From the NCBI RefSeq assembly GCF_001399755.1, contig NZ_LJCP01000009.1, forward strand, positions 1 to 64,000: a DNA stretch of 64,000 nt, written 5' to 3'. The DNA is from Thiohalorhabdus denitrificans. GTDB lineage: Bacteria > Pseudomonadota > Gammaproteobacteria > Thiohalorhabdales > Thiohalorhabdaceae. How positions within the stretch are numbered: the first letter of the stretch is position 1; the number at the start of each line of letters is the position of its first letter. The position numbers were made by a program, and so were the translations under genes. Positions 20,607 through 28,659 of this stretch are shown one piece after another. The notes beneath the pieces are model-generated. The model had not been told where the DNA came from, made no database searches, and saw only the letters and a program-made list of their open reading frames with translations.

Positions 20607-21290
20607 ATGGCCGCCGCTCCCGAGGAGTTCCCCACCGACCCTGCCGCCGCCCGGGAGGTGCAGGAGGGGCTGCGGCAGCGGGTGCGCCTCGAGCCTTACC
20701 ACGGGCCGGTGGAGCGGGTGGCCGGGGTCGACGCCGCCTTCCTCGGCGATCAGGTGGTGGCCGTGGTGGTGGTGCTCCGCTTCCCCGAGTTGACGGTGGA
20801 GGAGGAGGCGGTCGCCGTCCGTCCCGTTCCCTTCCCCTACGTGCCCGGCCTGCTGTCCTTCCGCGAGGGACCGGCGGTGCTGGAGGTCTTTCGAGCCGTC
20901 GCCAATCCCCCCGATCTGATCCTGTTCGACGGGCAGGGCATCGCCCACCCGCGGCGCCTTGGCATCGCCGCCCACCTGGGCGTGCTCCTGGACCGCCCGG
21001 CCATCGGCGTGGCCAAGTCCCGGCTCACCGGGACCTTTGACGAGGGGGCGCTGGGCGCGGAGAAGGGCGCCCGCGTGCCCCTCACCGAGGCGGGGGAGGT
21101 TCTGGGGGCGGTGGTGCGCAGCCGCACCAACGTCCGGCCCCTGTTCGTCAGTCCCGGGCACCGCTGCGACGCGGACTCAGCCGTGGACTGGACGCTGGCC
21201 TGCTGCACGCGCTACCGCCTGCCCGAGCCCACCCGGCTGGCCGACCGCCGGGCCGGGGAGCACAAGCGGGAGAGGAGATCCCATGGCTGA
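20607..21290 (+). CDS. nfi: Endonuclease V
   Basis: 227 residues. It nicks DNA at the second phosphodiester bond 3' of deoxyinosine in repair of deaminated adenine. Signature stretches: VERVAGVDAAFLGD (metal-binding Asp), PYVPGLLSFREGPAVLEV (the wedge motif), ILFDGQGIAHPRRLGIAAHLG (second metal Asp and DNA-binding loop) and AIGVAKSRLTG. It lies 9 bases after the HybE-like gene and overlaps mazG by 8 bases. Confidence 0.93.
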   Translation: MAAAPEEFPTDPAAAREVQEGLRQRVRLEPYHGPVERVAGVDAAFLGDQVVAVVVVLRFPELTVEEEAVAVRPVPFPYVPGLLSFREGPAVLEVFRAVANPPDLILFDGQGIAHPRRLGIAAHLGVLLDRPAIGVAKSRLTGTFDEGALGAEKGARVPLTEAGEVLGAVVRSRTNVRPLFVSPGHRCDADSAVDWTLACCTRYRLPEPTRLADRRAGEHKRERRSHG

Positions 21291-22089
21291 GATGCATCGC
21301 TTGCTGGAGATCATGGCCCGCCTGCGGGATCCCGAGGGAGGATGCCCCTGGGACCGCCAGCAGACCTTCGGCTCCATCGTCCCCCACACCCTGGAGGAGG
21401 CCTACGAGGTGGCCGACGCCATCGAGCGGGCGGACTGGGAGCACCTCCCCGCCGAGCTCGGCGATCTGCTCTTCCAGGTGGTCTTCTACGCCCGGCTCGG
21501 CGAGGAGGCCGGCCGCTTCGACTTTCGGGACGTGGTGGAGGCGGTGAGCGCCAAGCTCGTGCGCCGGCACCCCCACGTCTTCGGCGCCGCGCGGGTGGAC
21601 TCCGCCGAGGAGCAGAGCCGGGCCTGGGAGGCCCACAAGGCGGAGGAGCGGGCGGCCCGGCGGCACGAGGCGGAGTCGGGCAGCGCCCTGGATGACGTCG
21701 CCCGCACCCTGCCGGCGGTCCAGCGCGCCGGCAAACTGCAGGGGCGGGCAGAGCGATCGGGCTTCGAGTGGCCCCGTGACGAGGACCTGTTCGCCAAGGT
21801 GGACGAGGAGCTCGACGAGCTGCGCCACGAGGTCCGGGAGGCGGCCCCCCGCGAGCGGGTCGAGCACGAGGTGGGGGACCTGCTGTTCGCCGCTGTGGGC
21901 CTGGCGCGCCGCCTCGGCATGGACCCGGAAACGGCCCTGCGCCGTTCCAACGAGCGCTTCGAGCGCCGCTTCCGACACATGGAACGGACCCTGCAGGAGG
22001 AGGGCCGGGGCATCGGGGAGACGGATTTCGCCGAGCTCAAGCGCCGTTGGCAGGGGGCCAAGGCGGCCACGGATGGGGACGCGGAGTGA
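21283..22089 (+). CDS. mazG: Nucleoside triphosphate pyrophosphohydrolase MazG
   Basis: 268 residues, full two-domain length. MazG hydrolyses NTPs and dNTPs to monophosphate and pyrophosphate, a house-cleaning role. Two MazG domains are visible: N-terminal LRDPEGGCPWDRQQTFGSIVPHTLEEAYEVADAI with AELGDLLFQVVFYARL, and C-terminal ELDELRHEVREA with HEVGDLLFAAVGLARRL; the EExxE/ExxD metal helices are intact. The ATG at 21283 carries GAGAGGAG and overlaps the nfi stop; the frame extends upstream inside nfi but without family similarity. Confidence 0.94.
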   Translation: MAEMHRLLEIMARLRDPEGGCPWDRQQTFGSIVPHTLEEAYEVADAIERADWEHLPAELGDLLFQVVFYARLGEEAGRFDFRDVVEAVSAKLVRRHPHVFGAARVDSAEEQSRAWEAHKAEERAARRHEAESGSALDDVARTLPAVQRAGKLQGRAERSGFEWPRDEDLFAKVDEELDELRHEVREAAPRERVEHEVGDLLFAAVGLARRLGMDPETALRRSNERFERRFRHMERTLQEEGRGIGETDFAELKRRWQGAKAATDGDAE

Positions 22090-22192
22090 CGGAGAAATAG
22101 GGGGGCCGGCGAGGGCCGCCCTTCACCGGGTTGAAAACGGTTGGCTTTGGAGAGCGTTGGGGGTATGGTAGCTACCAGGATGGAATGACCCT

Positions 22193-22771
22193 ATGGTGCA
22201 TACCCTGCTGCTAAATCGCGGAACACGTCCCATTGCCTGGGCAACCTGGCAAGAGCTGGTAATACTCCAGTGCCGGGGCCTGGTCCAACAGCGCATGGGC
22301 GACATCGTTTACCGCGTGCACGGCGGGGTCTCCCGGGAAACCGGGGAGCGCAGCATGGTGGAGGTGCCTTCCATCGCCGTGGTGGCCGAGGCACGGCACC
22401 CCGGCGACCGGGTTCCCCTCCCCAGGCGCGAGAACCGCGAGCTCTACCAGCGGGACGAGTGGACCTGCCTCTACTGCGGCGGGCGGTTCGACCGCCGTGA
22501 GCTCTCCCGCGACCACATCCATCCCCTCTCGCTGGGCGGCGTGGACCGCTGGGAGAACGTGGCCACGGCCTGCCGCCGCTGCAACCGCCTCAAGGGCGGG
22601 CGCACCCCCGAGGACGCCCGAATGCCCCTGCTGGCGGTCCCCTACGCGCCCGTCCACGCCGAATGGATGGTCCTCACCGGCCGCAACATCCGGGGCGATC
22701 AGATGGAGATCCTCCGCGCCCACCTGCCCCGCAGCAGCCCTCTGCGCCGGAATACCCCCCGCGTCGCCTGA
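22193..22771 (+). CDS. HNH endonuclease family protein
   Basis: 192 residues. It belongs to the common stand-alone HNH group that starts with a leucine-rich strand ([27 protein letters not shown]). The nuclease motif is intact: [53 protein letters not shown]-like, with two CxxC zinc pairs and the DHI-N-H triad pattern. The target and role are unknown; these genes are usually chromosomal and not linked to restriction systems. It stands alone between mazG and a converging gene. Confidence 0.85.
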   Translation: [192 protein letters not shown]

Positions 22772-22841
22772 GATTGTTTCCCCCGACGGGCCCGACGGTG
22801 CCCGGTTTCCTTGAAGGCACTCGTTCGGGCGCTGCGGCCCC

Positions 22842-23483
22842 CTAGAGCGGCAGCGTGTAGGCGGGCAGCAGGCCGTGGGCGTGCGCCTCGGCGATGGCCC
22901 GCAGGGCGATGTAGGCGAGCACGAAGGCGCTCGCGTCGGCCAGCGCCTTGCGGAAGTAGCGCGGTGAGGTCTCCACCCACTCGGGCTCCTGCCAGCCCTG
23001 CCCGAGCCGGGGCCAGAAACGGGGCACCTCTTCCCGGTAGCGCCGGAAGGCCTCGGGATGCTTTTGCGCCAGTTTCTCCTCCTCACTGGCGAGCACACCC
23101 GGGTAATAGAGGGCGAAGGCCGCCACCAGCAGGACCAGCAGGATGGGGTTGGCGGTGGTCAGACCGAGGCCGAGGGTCGCCAGGAAGCTGAAGAAGTACA
23201 GGGGGTTGCGGGTGACCCCGTAGGGGCCTTCCCGGACCAGATCCGTGTTCTTGCGGCCGCCGATGAATAGCGTCGACAGCAGCCGCCCGAAGATGCCCGC
23301 CACCACCAGAAGCAGGCCGATCCAGGCGCCCCCCAGGACCAGCCAGGGCTCGTGGGCCAGCGGGCTCTGGGTGAAGAGGGCCATGAAGATGACTAGCACG
23401 GCCACCCCGGCGCTCAGGCGGCGCCGGGTACGGGTGCTGTGCAGGGTGTTCGGTTGGGCTTGTTGCGCCCCTCCAAGGGCCAT
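22842..23483 (-). CDS. Isoprenylcysteine carboxyl methyltransferase-family membrane protein
   Basis: 213 residues from ATG 23483 (GAGGGG upstream; a start 15 codons earlier is possible). Four to five transmembrane helices are predicted. The C-terminal ICMT/PEMT-like motif is present: LVREGPYGVTRNPLYFFSFLATLGLGL, then EEEKLAQKHPEAFRRYREEVPRFWP. Bacterial members methylate small hydrophobic or lipid substrates with SAM; the substrate is unknown. No partner gene is nearby. Confidence 0.75.
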   Translation of the reverse strand: MALGGAQQAQPNTLHSTRTRRRLSAGVAVLVIFMALFTQSPLAHEPWLVLGGAWIGLLLVVAGIFGRLLSTLFIGGRKNTDLVREGPYGVTRNPLYFFSFLATLGLGLTTANPILLVLLVAAFALYYPGVLASEEEKLAQKHPEAFRRYREEVPRFWPRLGQGWQEPEWVETSPRYFRKALADASAFVLAYIALRAIAEAHAHGLLPAYTLPL

Positions 23484-23663
23484 AGGTTCCCCTCGCTGGC
23501 TTGACGGTGCGTTCCTGGCGGCGGGCAAATTTCAACCATCCCGCGGATTTTTGCAACCCTTTCCTGCCGTGTGCGCCGGAAGCGGGGCCGCGGCCCGGGA
23601 GCGGCTGCAACCCATGGCGCTCCCGGGAATCCAAATAGTGTACGGCTCGGAATGGAGGCAGCC

Positions 23664-23891
23664 ATGCACTATGCGGACCTTTTGCTTCATATCGACGAGC
23701 CCCTGGATGAGGGGTCGGCGGAACGGCTGACCGGGGTGCTGGAGGGATTGCCGGGGGTGGCGGGAGCGCGGCACGACCCCCACCGCGAGCACCTCTTTGT
23801 CGTGGACTTCGACCCCGGGGAGATCGCCCCCATGGGGGTCCTGGAGGCGGCCCGGCGGGCCGGATACCACGGCGAGCTGGTGGGGCTCTAG
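23664..23891 (+). CDS. Small ferredoxin-fold (HMA-like) protein lacking CxxC
   Basis: 75 residues with the beta-alpha-beta-beta-alpha-beta order of heavy-metal-associated domains: ADLLLHIDEPL, a helix ERLTGVLEGLPGV, HDPHREHLFVVDFDPGE and VLEAARRAGYHGELVGL. The metal-binding CxxC of true HMA domains is absent; two His-rich turns (RHDPHREH) are the only evident ligands. ATG 23664 is chosen for TGGAGGCA; ATG 23652 is in frame. Function unknown. It converges on the beta-CASP gene. Confidence 0.65.
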   Translation: MHYADLLLHIDEPLDEGSAERLTGVLEGLPGVAGARHDPHREHLFVVDFDPGEIAPMGVLEAARRAGYHGELVGL

Positions 23892-23904
23892 CCCTTTCCC
23901 CGTT

Positions 23905-23934
23905 CGGGCGGGCCCCGTTCCAAGGGCCCGCCCG
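23905..23934. terminator. Hairpin between convergent genes
   Basis: An 11-bp perfect stem (CGGGCGGGCCC / GGGCCCGCCCG, 8-base loop) in the 54-base gap between two converging genes. No T tract follows on either side, so this may be a weak or factor-assisted bidirectional terminator. Confidence 0.4.
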
Positions 23935-23945
23935 CCGGAAGGCCG

Positions 23946-25397
23946 CTACACCCCGCTTCCCTCGGCGACGCCCGTGCTCCAGCCCGTGCGGGCCGGCAGC
24001 TCGGCCAGATCCAGTCGCTCCGCCGGACGGGGCCGGAGCACGCCCTCCCGGCCGCGGTTCTGCGCCAGCTTCTCGGCCAGGGTCTCCATGGGCGCCTCCT
24101 CACCGTGCACTACCGCCACCGCGGGGCCGCCGGAGAACTCCGCGTACCAGCGCCGCAGCCCGTCGCTGTCGGCGTGGGCGGAGAAGCCGCCCACGGTGTG
24201 GACCCGGGCCCCCACCTTGACGGGCTCTCCCCAGAGCTCCACCTCCCGCGCGCCGTCCACCAGGCGCCGTCCCAGGGTGCCCCGCGCCTGATACCCCACG
24301 AACACCAGATGGGCCGCGTCCCGCCACAGGTTGTGCTTCAGGTGGTGCTTGATGCGTCCGCCCGTGCACATGCCGCTGCCGGCGATGATGATGGCCCCGC
24401 TCCGGATGCGGTTGATGCCCATGGACTGCTTGGGCGTGCGCGTCATCTGCAGGTTGGGCAGGGCGAAGGGGTTGCCGCCGTTGCGCTGGCTGCGGTTGGT
24501 GGCCTCCCGGTCGTAGACCTCCTGGTGCTTGGTGTACACCTGGGTGGTTTCGATGGCCATGGGGCTGTCCAGGAAGACGGACCAGTCGTCCAGCCCCCAT
24601 TCCCGATAGTGCTTGCCGAAGGCGTAGAGCAGCTCCTGGGTCCGGCCCACGGCGAAGGCGGGGATGAGGATGTTGCCGGCCTCCGCCCGGGCCTCCTGGA
24701 GGATGGCGCCCATCTCCTGCCAGGTGGCCGCCCAGGAGCGGTGCAGGCGGTCTCCGTAGGTGGACTCCATGACCACCAGGTCCGCCTCCTCGATGCCCTC
24801 GGGATCGCGCAGGATGGGGGAGCCGCGATGCCCCAGGTCCCCGCTGAACACCAGCTTGCGCCGCTTCCCGTCCTCCTCCAGCCACAGCTCGACGATGGCC
24901 GACCCCAGGATGTGGCCGGCGTCCCGGAGGCGCAGCCAGACCCCGGGCAGAATGCGGCGGGTCTCCCCGTAGTCAAGGGCGCGGAAGTGGCGCATGGCCC
25001 GCTGCGCCTCCTTGACGGTGTAGAGGGGCTCCACGGGCTCCAGGCGCCGGCGGGCCCGCTTGCGGTTGACGGCCTCCGCCTCCCGTTCGTTGAGGTTGCC
25101 GGCGTCCTTGAGCATGATGCGGCACAGGTCGCGGCTGGCGCGGTGGGTGTAGATGGGCCCGTGAAAGCCCGCCTGCACCAGCAGGGGAAGCCGGCCGGAG
25201 TGGTCAAGGTGGGCGTGGGTGAGGACCACGGCGTCGATGCGGTCGGCCGCGAAGGGGAAGGGCTCCCGGTTGCGCTCCTCGTCCTCCGGCGCGCCCTGGA
25301 TCAGGCCGCAGTCCACCAGGAGGCGCCTGCGGCCAACCCGGATCAGAAAGCAGGAACCCGTGACCTCGCGCGCCGCGCCCAGGAACTGGATGTCCAT
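23946..25397 (-). CDS. Metallo-beta-lactamase/beta-CASP family RNA-processing-type nuclease
   Basis: 483 residues. Order: MBL domain with LTHAHLDHSGRLP (HxHxDH), DAGHILGSA and FSGDLGHRGSPIL; beta-CASP insert from about residue 210 (VMESTYGDRLHR, IPAFAVGRTQELLYAF, SGMCTGGRIKHHL); and an RMMBL C-terminal motif (VHTVGGFSAHADSDGLRRW). This architecture belongs to the Ysh1/CPSF73-like exonucleases and RNA-processing enzymes of bacteria and archaea. The ATG at 25397 begins MDIQFLGAAREVTGSC, the family start. Biological target unknown. Confidence 0.9.
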   Translation of the reverse strand: MDIQFLGAAREVTGSCFLIRVGRRRLLVDCGLIQGAPEDEERNREPFPFAADRIDAVVLTHAHLDHSGRLPLLVQAGFHGPIYTHRASRDLCRIMLKDAGNLNEREAEAVNRKRARRRLEPVEPLYTVKEAQRAMRHFRALDYGETRRILPGVWLRLRDAGHILGSAIVELWLEEDGKRRKLVFSGDLGHRGSPILRDPEGIEEADLVVMESTYGDRLHRSWAATWQEMGAILQEARAEAGNILIPAFAVGRTQELLYAFGKHYREWGLDDWSVFLDSPMAIETTQVYTKHQEVYDREATNRSQRNGGNPFALPNLQMTRTPKQSMGINRIRSGAIIIAGSGMCTGGRIKHHLKHNLWRDAAHLVFVGYQARGTLGRRLVDGAREVELWGEPVKVGARVHTVGGFSAHADSDGLRRWYAEFSGGPAVAVVHGEEAPMETLAEKLAQNRGREGVLRPRPAERLDLAELPARTGWSTGVAEGSGV

Positions 25398-25588
25398 GGG
25401 GTCAGCCCCGCGCCGGGCCGGCGTGGGGGCGCCGGGCGCTTCCGCGGCCCGGAAGGGCGGAGTAGGGATACCGGGGCCCCACGGCTCGGGACGCGGAAGG
25501 CGAAAAAATCGCTTGGCGCATGGCTTCCCTCTGGTGCTGGGTGAATCTCGCGGCGCGCGCGGCCCAGGGTACCAGAGGGGGAACGGTC

Positions 25589-25708
25589 TCAGCGTTGCCG
25601 GCGGGTGCTGCGCGCGCTGCGCCTGCGGCGGGGTCGGCGCCGGGACGGCTCCTGGCGCAGGCGTCGGCGGCGATGAATGGTGCGGGACACGGGGTGGCTG
25701 CGCTTCAT
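25589..25708 (-). CDS. Arginine-rich microprotein of 39 residues
   Basis: A short reading frame with ATG at 25708 and TGA at 25589-25591. An excellent ribosome binding site, AGGAGGGAA, sits six bases before the ATG on the minus strand. The product begins MKRSHPVSRTIH and contains RRRRLR, SRRRPRRRRS and STRRQR: 19 of 39 residues are Arg, with no acidic residue except one Glu and no Cys. It resembles short nucleic-acid-binding or ribosome-associated peptides in composition only; I recognise no family. It lies in a 450-base region otherwise without genes. Confidence 0.55.
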   Translation of the reverse strand: MKRSHPVSRTIHRRRRLRQEPSRRRPRRRRSARSTRRQR

Positions 25709-25792
25709 AGGGTTCCCTCCTGGCGTTCGGACCCGTTCCGGGCTCTGGAGGGGTCCATTCCGGACCGAGCGGATTGCAGTTTGTTTACGGCC

Positions 25793-25823
25793 CGGAAAGG
25801 AGCGCCCCGGGAAACCGGGGCGC
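25793..25823 (-). terminator. GAAA-loop hairpin after the 25850 gene
   Basis: GCGCCCCGG and CCGGGGCGC form a 9-bp perfect stem closed by a four-base loop (GAAA on the plus strand, TTTC on the minus). On the minus strand it is followed by TCCTTTCC and lies 26 bases after the stop of the next gene, so a terminator is plausible, though the T tract is weak. Confidence 0.4.
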
Positions 25824-25849
25824 GCTGCACGGCGTATCGCGTGCCGGCC

Positions 25850-26116
25850 TCAGGCCGGGGCGGTGCTGCCGGAGCGTTGCTTCTTGCCGGCGGCACCGGA
25901 GCCTCCGGCTGCGCTTTCCGGCAGGGCGTTGAGGACGGTGGCCGCCAGGTCGGCCTGCCGGTCGGTGTCCAGGTCCCGGATCTCCCGCTCGAAGCGGATC
26001 CCCAGGTCGTCGGCCACGCGGCCCAGGGCCTCCTCGTTGTATTTGATGCCCGGATAGTAGCGCCGGGTAATCAGATGCAGCTTCATCTTGATGAGGTCGC
26101 TCTCGCAGACGCACAT
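25850..26116 (-). CDS. Small protein of unknown function
   Basis: 88 residues from ATG 26116, which has GAGGAGGTGACGT before it. The start MCVCESDLIKMKLHLITRRYYPGIKYNEE carries a Cys-x-Cys pair; the middle (ALGRVADDLGIRFEREIRDLDTDRQADLAATVL) reads as two amphipathic helices, and the C-terminal 20 residues are Ala/Gly/Ser-rich and disordered. No signal peptide. I do not recognise the family. It is divergent from the next gene with a 129-base gap between them. Confidence 0.65.
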   Translation of the reverse strand: MCVCESDLIKMKLHLITRRYYPGIKYNEEALGRVADDLGIRFEREIRDLDTDRQADLAATVLNALPESAAGGSGAAGKKQRSGSTAPA

Positions 26117-26190
26117 ACGTCACCTCCTCGTGAGGCGGGGAAAATTCCAGAATGCGCCGCCACCGGGACGGGATCAAGGCGGGGTAACCC

Positions 26191-26219
26191 TTCGTCAGGC
26201 GGGCGGCGGGCGTTACAAT
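26191..26219 (+). promoter_or_regulatory. Weak candidate promoter
   Basis: TACAAT (26214-26219) is a good -10, 17 bases after a poor -35 (TTCGTC). It lies 27 bases before the ATG of the following gene in the divergent gap. Confidence 0.35.
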
Positions 26220-26245
26220 AAGAGCCTTTTTGCGCGGGGGTAGTC

Positions 26246-26659
26246 ATGGCAACGGTGCAGCTGGATGCCCAGGAGCTGGCCGTCACGGCTTGGTTCGTGG
26301 AGAGCGCGGTGGTCTCCCTGAAGGAGTACCTCGAAGAAGAAGGGGAGGAGGCGGACTCGGAAGAAGGAATGGAGTCCGCCATGCGCGTGCGTGATCTCTC
26401 CCTCCTCGAGGAGGTCCGGGCCGCCCTCCAGGGCGGGCCCGGCCAGACCGAGGGCGCGGCCCTGGAGCTTACCCCCGAGCAGCTGGAGCGTCTCGGCCGG
26501 CTGGCCGACGACGCCGCCGCCCTTTGCCGGGGGGAGCGCCCCCGGCCAGAGATGCAGGAAATGCCCCTTCCACCGGACGCCGGGGCGCTGGCCCACACCC
26601 TGGAGGGCCTCCGCGATCGGCTCCGCGCCCATCCCCAGCACCCCGAACCGGACGCCTGA
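26246..26659 (+). CDS. Acidic protein of unknown function
   Basis: 137 residues, with a strongly acidic loop (EEEGEEADSEEG) between helices. The first helix (AVTAWFVESAVVSLKEYLE) and the middle (LTPEQLERLGRLADDAAALCRGE) suggest an all-alpha, cytoplasmic protein. No family was recognised. It is probably the first gene of a run through the cupin, mtnP, apt and mtnA genes (35-base gap to the cupin). Confidence 0.65.
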   Translation: MATVQLDAQELAVTAWFVESAVVSLKEYLEEEGEEADSEEGMESAMRVRDLSLLEEVRAALQGGPGQTEGAALELTPEQLERLGRLADDAAALCRGERPRPEMQEMPLPPDAGALAHTLEGLRDRLRAHPQHPEPDA

Positions 26660-26694
26660 GTCGGTTCCCCACAACGAGCAGCGAGGCACGACGC

Positions 26695-27204
26695 ATGAGC
26701 CGCGAGGCGGACTATTGGATCGACAAGCTCGGCATGACCGCGCACCCGGAAGGCGGGTACTTCCGGGAGACCTTCCGGGCCCCGGAGCGGATCGGGGACT
26801 CCCAGCTCCCCGAGCGGTACGACGGTGACCGCGCCTTCAAGACGGCCATCTACTTCCTGCTGAAAAGCGACCAGATGTCCGCTTTCCACCGCATGGAGTC
26901 CGACGAGCTCTGGTTCTTCCACGCCGGCAGCCGCACGGCCATCTACTGCCTCCATCCCGGCGGCGAGCGCGAGGACATCCACCTGGGCCCGGACCCGGAG
27001 GCGGGTCAGGAGCTGCAGGCCGTCATTCCCCGCGGCACCTGGTTCGGGGCGGAGGTGCTGGAGCCCGAAAGCTACGTGCTGGTGAGCTGCACGGTGGCCC
27101 CCGGCTTCGAGTTCGACGATTTCCGCCTGGGCGGACGCGCGGAGCTGCAGGAGCGCTTCCCCGACCACGCCGCCCTGATCGACCGGCTGACCATCGAGCC
27201 CTAG
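26695..27204 (+). CDS. Cupin-fold protein of the DUF985 (Cupin_5) family
   Basis: 169 residues. Family marks are clear: LGMTAHPEGGYFRETFRAPE at the start, FKTAIYFLLKSDQMSAFHRMESDELWFFHAGS (the cupin metal/ligand strand), VIPRGTWFGAEVLE and VSCTVAPGFEFDDFRLG. The biochemical role of this family is not established; epimerase-like sugar activity has been suggested for relatives. ATG 26695 has only a short GAGG upstream. Twelve bases separate it from mtnP. Confidence 0.88.
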   Translation: MSREADYWIDKLGMTAHPEGGYFRETFRAPERIGDSQLPERYDGDRAFKTAIYFLLKSDQMSAFHRMESDELWFFHAGSRTAIYCLHPGGEREDIHLGPDPEAGQELQAVIPRGTWFGAEVLEPESYVLVSCTVAPGFEFDDFRLGGRAELQERFPDHAALIDRLTIEP

Positions 27205-27216
27205 CGAGGATTACCC

Positions 27217-28116
27217 ATGAGCGACGACGGGCAGCGACCGCCCATGCTGGGGGTGATCGGCGGCAGCGGGGTCTACGACATCACGGGGCTGGAGCAGGCC
27301 CGCTGGGAGCAGGTGGAGACCCCCTTCGGCGACCCCTCGGACCACATCCTGGTGGGCGAGCTGGAGGGGCTTCCGGTGGCCTTCCTGCCCCGCCACGGCC
27401 GGGGGCATCCCCTGCCGCCCAGCGGCGTCAACTACCGGGCCAACATCGACGCCCTCAAGCGCCTGGGGGTGACCGACGTCCTGTCCCTGAGCGCGGTGGG
27501 CTCCCTCCGCGAGGAGCTGGCCCCGGGCACCTTTGTGCTCGTGGACCAGTTCATCGACCGCACCATCGAGCGGGACAAGAGCTTCTTCGGCCCGGGCCTG
27601 GTGGCCCATGTCTCCATGGCGGAGCCGGTCTGCAACCGCCTCGCCGACCTGGTGGAACGGGTAGCGGTGGAGGAGGAGCTGCCGGTACGGCGCGGCGGCA
27701 CCTACCTGGCCATGGAGGGGCCGCAGTTCTCCAGCCGCGCCGAGTCGGAGATGTACCGCGCCTGGGGCTGCGACGTGGTGGGCATGACCAACATGCCCGA
27801 GGCCAAGCTGGCTCGGGAGGCGGAGCTGTGCTACGCCACCGTGGCCATGGTCACCGACTTCGACTGCTGGCACCCCGACCACGGCAACGTGGAGGTGGCG
27901 GACGTCATCCGCGTGCTCCAGGCCAACGCTAGCAAGGCCCGCTCCCTGGTGGAGGCCGTGGCCGAGAGCTTCGGGCACCGTCCCGACCCCTGCCCCCAGG
28001 GCTGCGACCGCGTCCTGGACACCGCCCTGATCACCATGCCCCAGGCCCGCGATCCCGAGAGGCTCCGCTGCCTCGACGCTGTCGCGGGCCGTGTCCTGAC
28101 CAACGATACGGAGTAG
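27217..28116 (+). CDS. mtnP: S-methyl-5'-thioadenosine phosphorylase
   Basis: 299 residues. It splits methylthioadenosine with phosphate into adenine and methylthioribose 1-phosphate. Features: [45 protein letters not shown] (phosphate and sugar site), [56 protein letters not shown], the purine-site signature with substrate-binding Asp. Directly followed by apt (2-base gap) and mtnA, so both products are recycled by the same operon. Confidence 0.93.
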   Translation: MSDDGQRPPMLGVIGGSGVYDITGLEQARWEQVETPFGDPSDHILVGELEGLPVAFLPRHGRGHPLPPSGVNYRANIDALKRLGVTDVLSLSAVGSLREELAPGTFVLVDQFIDRTIERDKSFFGPGLVAHVSMAEPVCNRLADLVERVAVEEELPVRRGGTYLAMEGPQFSSRAESEMYRAWGCDVVGMTNMPEAKLAREAELCYATVAMVTDFDCWHPDHGNVEVADVIRVLQANASKARSLVEAVAESFGHRPDPCPQGCDRVLDTALITMPQARDPERLRCLDAVAGRVLTNDTE

Positions 28117-28118
28117 TC

Positions 28119-28658
28119 ATGAGCCAGAACCAGGCCCTTCGGGACCGGGTCCGTTCCATCCCCGACTATCCCAAGCCCGGCATCGTCTTCCGCGACATCA
28201 CCACCCTGCTGCAGGATCCGGCGGGCTTCCGCGAGACGGTGGATCGGCTGGTGACCCCCTTCGGCACCCACGAGGTGGACAAGGTGGTGGGCGTGGAGGC
28301 GCGCGGTTTCATCATCGGCGGCGCGGTGGCCCACCAGCTGCACGCCGGCTTCGTTCCGGCCCGCAAGATGGGCAAGCTGCCGTGGGAGACGGTGAGCGCC
28401 GAATACGAGCTGGAGTACGGCACCGACGCCATCCAGATGCACACCGACTGCATCGACAAGGGCGAGCGGGTGCTGCTCGTGGATGACCTCATCGCCACCG
28501 GGGGCTCCGCCGGCGCCGCGCTGGATCTGGTGGAGCAGGTGGGCGGCGCGGTCGTGGGCTGCTCCTTCGTCATCGATCTGCCCGATCTGGGCGGCAGCAC
28601 CCGGCTGCGCGAGCGCGGCTACCAGGTCTCGGCGCTGATGGAGTTCGAGGGCGACTGA
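28119..28658 (+). CDS. apt: Adenine phosphoribosyltransferase
   Basis: 179 residues. It converts adenine and PRPP to AMP. Motifs: [56 protein letters not shown] flexible loop, and the PRPP-binding [22 protein letters not shown]. It lies between the two methylthioadenosine salvage genes with 1-2 base gaps, so it most likely captures the adenine released by MtnP. Confidence 0.96.
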   Translation: MSQNQALRDRVRSIPDYPKPGIVFRDITTLLQDPAGFRETVDRLVTPFGTHEVDKVVGVEARGFIIGGAVAHQLHAGFVPARKMGKLPWETVSAEYELEYGTDAIQMHTDCIDKGERVLLVDDLIATGGSAGAALDLVEQVGGAVVGCSFVIDLPDLGGSTRLRERGYQVSALMEFEGD

Positions 28659-28659
28659 G

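Noticed and set aside
18411-21161. A 916-codon open frame antisense to dnaQ, nnrS, the HybE-like gene and nfi
   Set aside because: Low-complexity reverse shadow across four recognised genes.
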